Shown here: in pieces, positions 30,465 to 32,814 of the stretch
How positions within the stretch are numbered: position 1 is the first letter of the stretch
Layout: each line of letters begins with the position of its first letter
Assembly (NCBI GenBank): GCA_018398765.1
Contig: JAHBMJ010000980.1
Coordinates: 1 to 32,814 of the forward strand
Source of the DNA: Chromera velia
Lineage: Eukaryota > Sar > Chromeraceae
Length of the DNA stretch: 32,814 bases
Direction of reading: 5' to 3'
Made by a program: the position numbers and the translations under genes
The notes under the pieces: model-generated
Databases searched by the model: none
What the model was told of the DNA's origin: nothing
What the model saw: the letters and a program-made list of their open reading frames with translations, nothing else

Positions 30465-30891
30465 TGAGAAGTCCTAGGGAAATCTGCCTACTTGAAGGAT
30501 GGAAGGATGGATGGACATACAGACTTCTACTCAGCGATAGATCTACCCTTGAACATGCTTACGATCATTGGGCATGAAACAGGATACCTACACTGTCTAT
30601 GTAGTTCATTTGATCCGTCAGGTTCACTTGGTACATCATACATGGATGTACTGTCACTCTAGGCAGTCTATCCTTCTCCTCTCTTCGGTGTTTGATCCAT
30701 TTATCTGGAAAGCATGCAGTCCTTATTTGTATTGCATTTTGTAGTTTCGATTGAATTTTATTTTTTCTGTATGCATCAATAATTCCATGCGCATACAATT
30801 TCCGATTCCGATGGCGGCGCGACTGCATGCGAGGACAAGGATGGATCAGAAGCTCCGTGGCGACGCCAGGCGACGACGCTAACTTCGTACA
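30465..30891 (-). repeat. 5' LTR of the copia-like element
   Basis: 427 bp, starting TG and ending CA on the element strand; the primer binding site follows after a single base. Confidence 0.9.
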
Positions 30892-32202
30892 AACAGCCCA
30901 TCATGCAGGTCGGTACAGGTCGGTTGATGTCGGTTGCATGGTACCTGATAGTAGTTAATATGTCTCCGCAACTTCAGTATTGTACACTCGCTACTGTCTA
31001 TTTTCCTCATCGTTGGTATGATCGTGTCCCACCGACAAAGGACAGTCTGTATAGCTTTGCTTCAGCTTTCACAGTTTAAAAAAATGTTTTATACATGATT
31101 AAATCGCGATCAACTGTTATAAAGAACTTTAAATTGTAAATCTTTTCTGTTTGGTACTTTAAATTGTAATCGATTCAATTACGAAAGTTTGGTACTAGGT
31201 TTGATCTCTTTAAATTGAAAAGTATATTCCTATATATTCCTAAACATATTTTCTATATATCGTGTAACGATTTAAATTCAATCAATCAATCAACTTAAAT
31301 GATGATAATGATTTATTCTAGGATCTATTTGCTTGTATCATTCGCTAAATCTATCATTGACTGCATTTAACAGTGTATTATATACAGTAATTTATACTGT
31401 TTTATAATGACGAGTGTATAATAATAAAAGTAGATATAAAAGCATTGATTAAAAAAAAAACTAACAAACAAAACTCTGTAAGTTTATCCCTCTAAATCTA
31501 TATTCTTTCCATCATTCTTCAATTTCTTCCACTTTTGCTTCTCCGACTGCGGAGGGTCAGAGAAGAGGACAATTGGACGAGGGGGGAGCGGGAAGGTCGT
31601 CTGTTGCATTCAATGCAGAGACCACACAAGCTTTTGACGTACAGTCATAGACCACCAAACCTCCCTCCCCCCCGCCCTGTTCGTTCGTTCGTTTGGGTCT
31701 TGCTTTCGAATTCCGGTGATAGATTTCGCGAATGTAATTCTCTTTCTCGTTCCCCTGGTCCTTCCCATGCACCCCCCACCCCTTCAATCATTTCCGATTG
31801 GAAAGTCTGACAGTTCTCCTGAATTAAACGAATTTGATCAGACAGCCAAGTACGTCGGTGTCTTCGTTTCTACTAGTAGTCAATCAAAAGAAACCCCCCC
31901 AGCCTTACAGAGGAAATGGAACAAAGGAACATCTCAACGTACCCGCTTCTTTCTTTCTTCCTTTCTTTCTTTCTTTTGTTTGTTTCGTGAAGGATTGAAG
32001 AGATCGAGAGGCCCCGCCCCTGAGTTTCGTCCCCCTCTCTTCGTTCCTCCACATGATGGACGAAGAAGTCGATCGCCAAATCCGCTTTAGTACTTGTTCT
32101 TCTCTTCGTCACCCGCCTCCCTTCTTCCACTTGAGTCACTCCAGCTTAGTTTGCATGTCGAGTTATTGAATTCAGAAGTCTAATCCAGTCTCTCCATTGT
32201 GT
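30892..32202. other. AT-rich stretch and gene-poor flank
   Basis: From about 31070 to 31470 the sequence is strongly AT-rich with TTTAAATTG repeats and no open frame, like the blocks near 14010-14350 and 20830-21060. From 31500 it returns to mixed composition. A minus-strand open frame at 31873-32139 is in the same frame as the exon to its right but lies beyond that exon's stop. No gene is claimed. Confidence 0.45.
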
Positions 32203-32274
32203 CTAATCCACGGGGTCCCTCTCGATGAGGCCCTTGAGGTCGTACACTGTGTCGAGGTCTTTCCCGGAGGCAGA
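32203..32274 (-). CDS. Last exon of a further gene (partial)
   Basis: After the acceptor TTTTGCAG the minus strand reads SASGKDLDTVYDLKGLIERD, then PVD and TAG: 24 codons including the stop. The acceptor matches the TGCAG form used throughout the window, and the short acidic/basic helical peptide looks like a true C-terminus. Upstream exons would lie at higher coordinates; none was placed confidently in 32275-32814. Protein family unknown. Confidence 0.55.
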   Translation of the reverse strand, partial: SASGKDLDTVYDLKGLIERDPVD

Positions 32275-32814
32275 CTGCAAAACGAGTAGTGATCAGACAT
32301 TGAGTGACTGATTGATTGAAGGGGCATTGTATGACTGCGGGAGCCCCGATTTATGCACAGACGTCACAGCACAGACAGCATTCGACATGCACAGACAGCT
32401 GGTCACTGCCACATGTAGAGTGCATCTCAAGAACCACAGAGAGGCGGAGGAATCCCCACCAGAACAGCAAGGAAAACCGTCACTTCGAGAGAGCAGCCCC
32501 ACCGCTCTGCTAAAGACAAAACAAAAGAAAGAAAAAGAGAAAGAAAGAAAGAAACAAAGAAAGAAAGAAAGAAAGAAAGAAGCAAAAGCGGGCACGAGAG
32601 CCGGGTGTGTGAGTCGAGGAGATTCTCCCTGCCTCTTTTCTTTCTTCGTGATCTTCTATTCTGTCTATGTGCAACTCTTTGACCTAAAAGAAGAGCGGAC
32701 AGAACCGAGGAAGGCACGGAAGATGCGAGGAGGAAAAAGTTGCCCGCTCCATGAAGCTCGAGCTCCAGGCAGAAAAAAAGAAGAAATCAATATACTCCGA
32801 CCCCCCCCCCCCCC
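32275..32814. other. Right edge: presumed intron sequence with microsatellite
   Basis: Contains an AAAG/AAAGA run at 32523-32581 and ends in 14 cytosines (32801-32814). No exon was placed with confidence; the minus-strand frame near 32600-32717 is a candidate only. Confidence 0.4.

Larger units (their letters stand above)
25482..30891 (-). mobile_element. Ty1/copia-like LTR retroelement, fossil
   Basis: A 5.4-kb element on the minus strand between two 427-bp LTRs. Order on its own strand: 5' LTR, tRNA-type primer binding site, gag with a zinc knuckle, protease-like region, GAG-pre-integrase and integrase, a long purine-rich tract, polypurine tract, 3' LTR. The copia assignment rests on integrase lying directly after gag and protease, and on the pre-integrase motif form. 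No reverse transcriptase or RNase H could be recognised. The element looks broken, with several interruptions in gag-pol. By eye the LTRs differ at about 5 percent of positions, so it is not a recent insertion. No matching target-site duplication was seen. Confidence 0.85.

Overview
The window looks like nuclear DNA of a microbial eukaryote. Genes on both strands are built from small exons joined by GT...AG introns with coherent phases, and nearly all acceptors read TGCAG. There are many microsatellites, one 4-base N gap, an LTR retroelement and a foldback MITE-like element. The multi-exon structure, a tandem PPR array of the kind known from organelle-targeted proteins, and the gene content would fit a photosynthetic alveolate (chromerid-like alga). 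That lineage is an inference and nothing in the window proves it.

Layout, left to right. (1) About 130-11915, minus strand: one large gene of about 21 exons and roughly 1,600 residues. I read it as a membrane-contact or trafficking protein: PH-like domain, C2 domain, first half of an MCTP/PRT_C-type membrane hairpin, a long disordered insert, a DysF (peroxin/dysferlin) domain, then the second half of the hairpin. (2) 11916-15438: gene-poor, with a 233-bp TA-flanked foldback element at 13358-13590 and an AT-rich block near 14010-14350. (3) 15439-17774, minus: a four-exon S1/P1-nuclease-like protein of 394 residues with a signal peptide and a C-terminal membrane anchor; several metal ligands of the family are replaced. 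(4) 18225-20611, plus: a three-exon gene of unknown function, divergent from (3). (5) 20612-21441: an AT-rich block with 23-bp tandem repeats, then a GC-rich hairpin. (6) 21442-24441, minus: a PPR-like gene with about 23 nearly identical 38-residue repeats (114-bp units), interrupted by five in-frame TAG/TAA codons, each at a position where sister repeats carry glutamine. (7) 25482-30891: a Ty1/copia-like LTR element on the minus strand with 427-bp LTRs, primer binding site, polypurine tract, gag, protease-like and integrase parts; it is a broken fossil with no recognisable reverse transcriptase. (8) 30892-32814: AT-rich sequence, then the last exon of another minus-strand gene at 32203-32274.

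The genes do not form a pathway that I can see. The observations most worth a second look are the PH-C2-DysF protein with a split PRT_C membrane module, the recurrent non-canonical 5' splice site GTCAGT(CA), the substituted nuclease with a membrane tail, and the homogeneous PPR array whose stops all replace glutamine. All exon calls were made by eye from reading frame, phase and splice motifs; no search or alignment was run.
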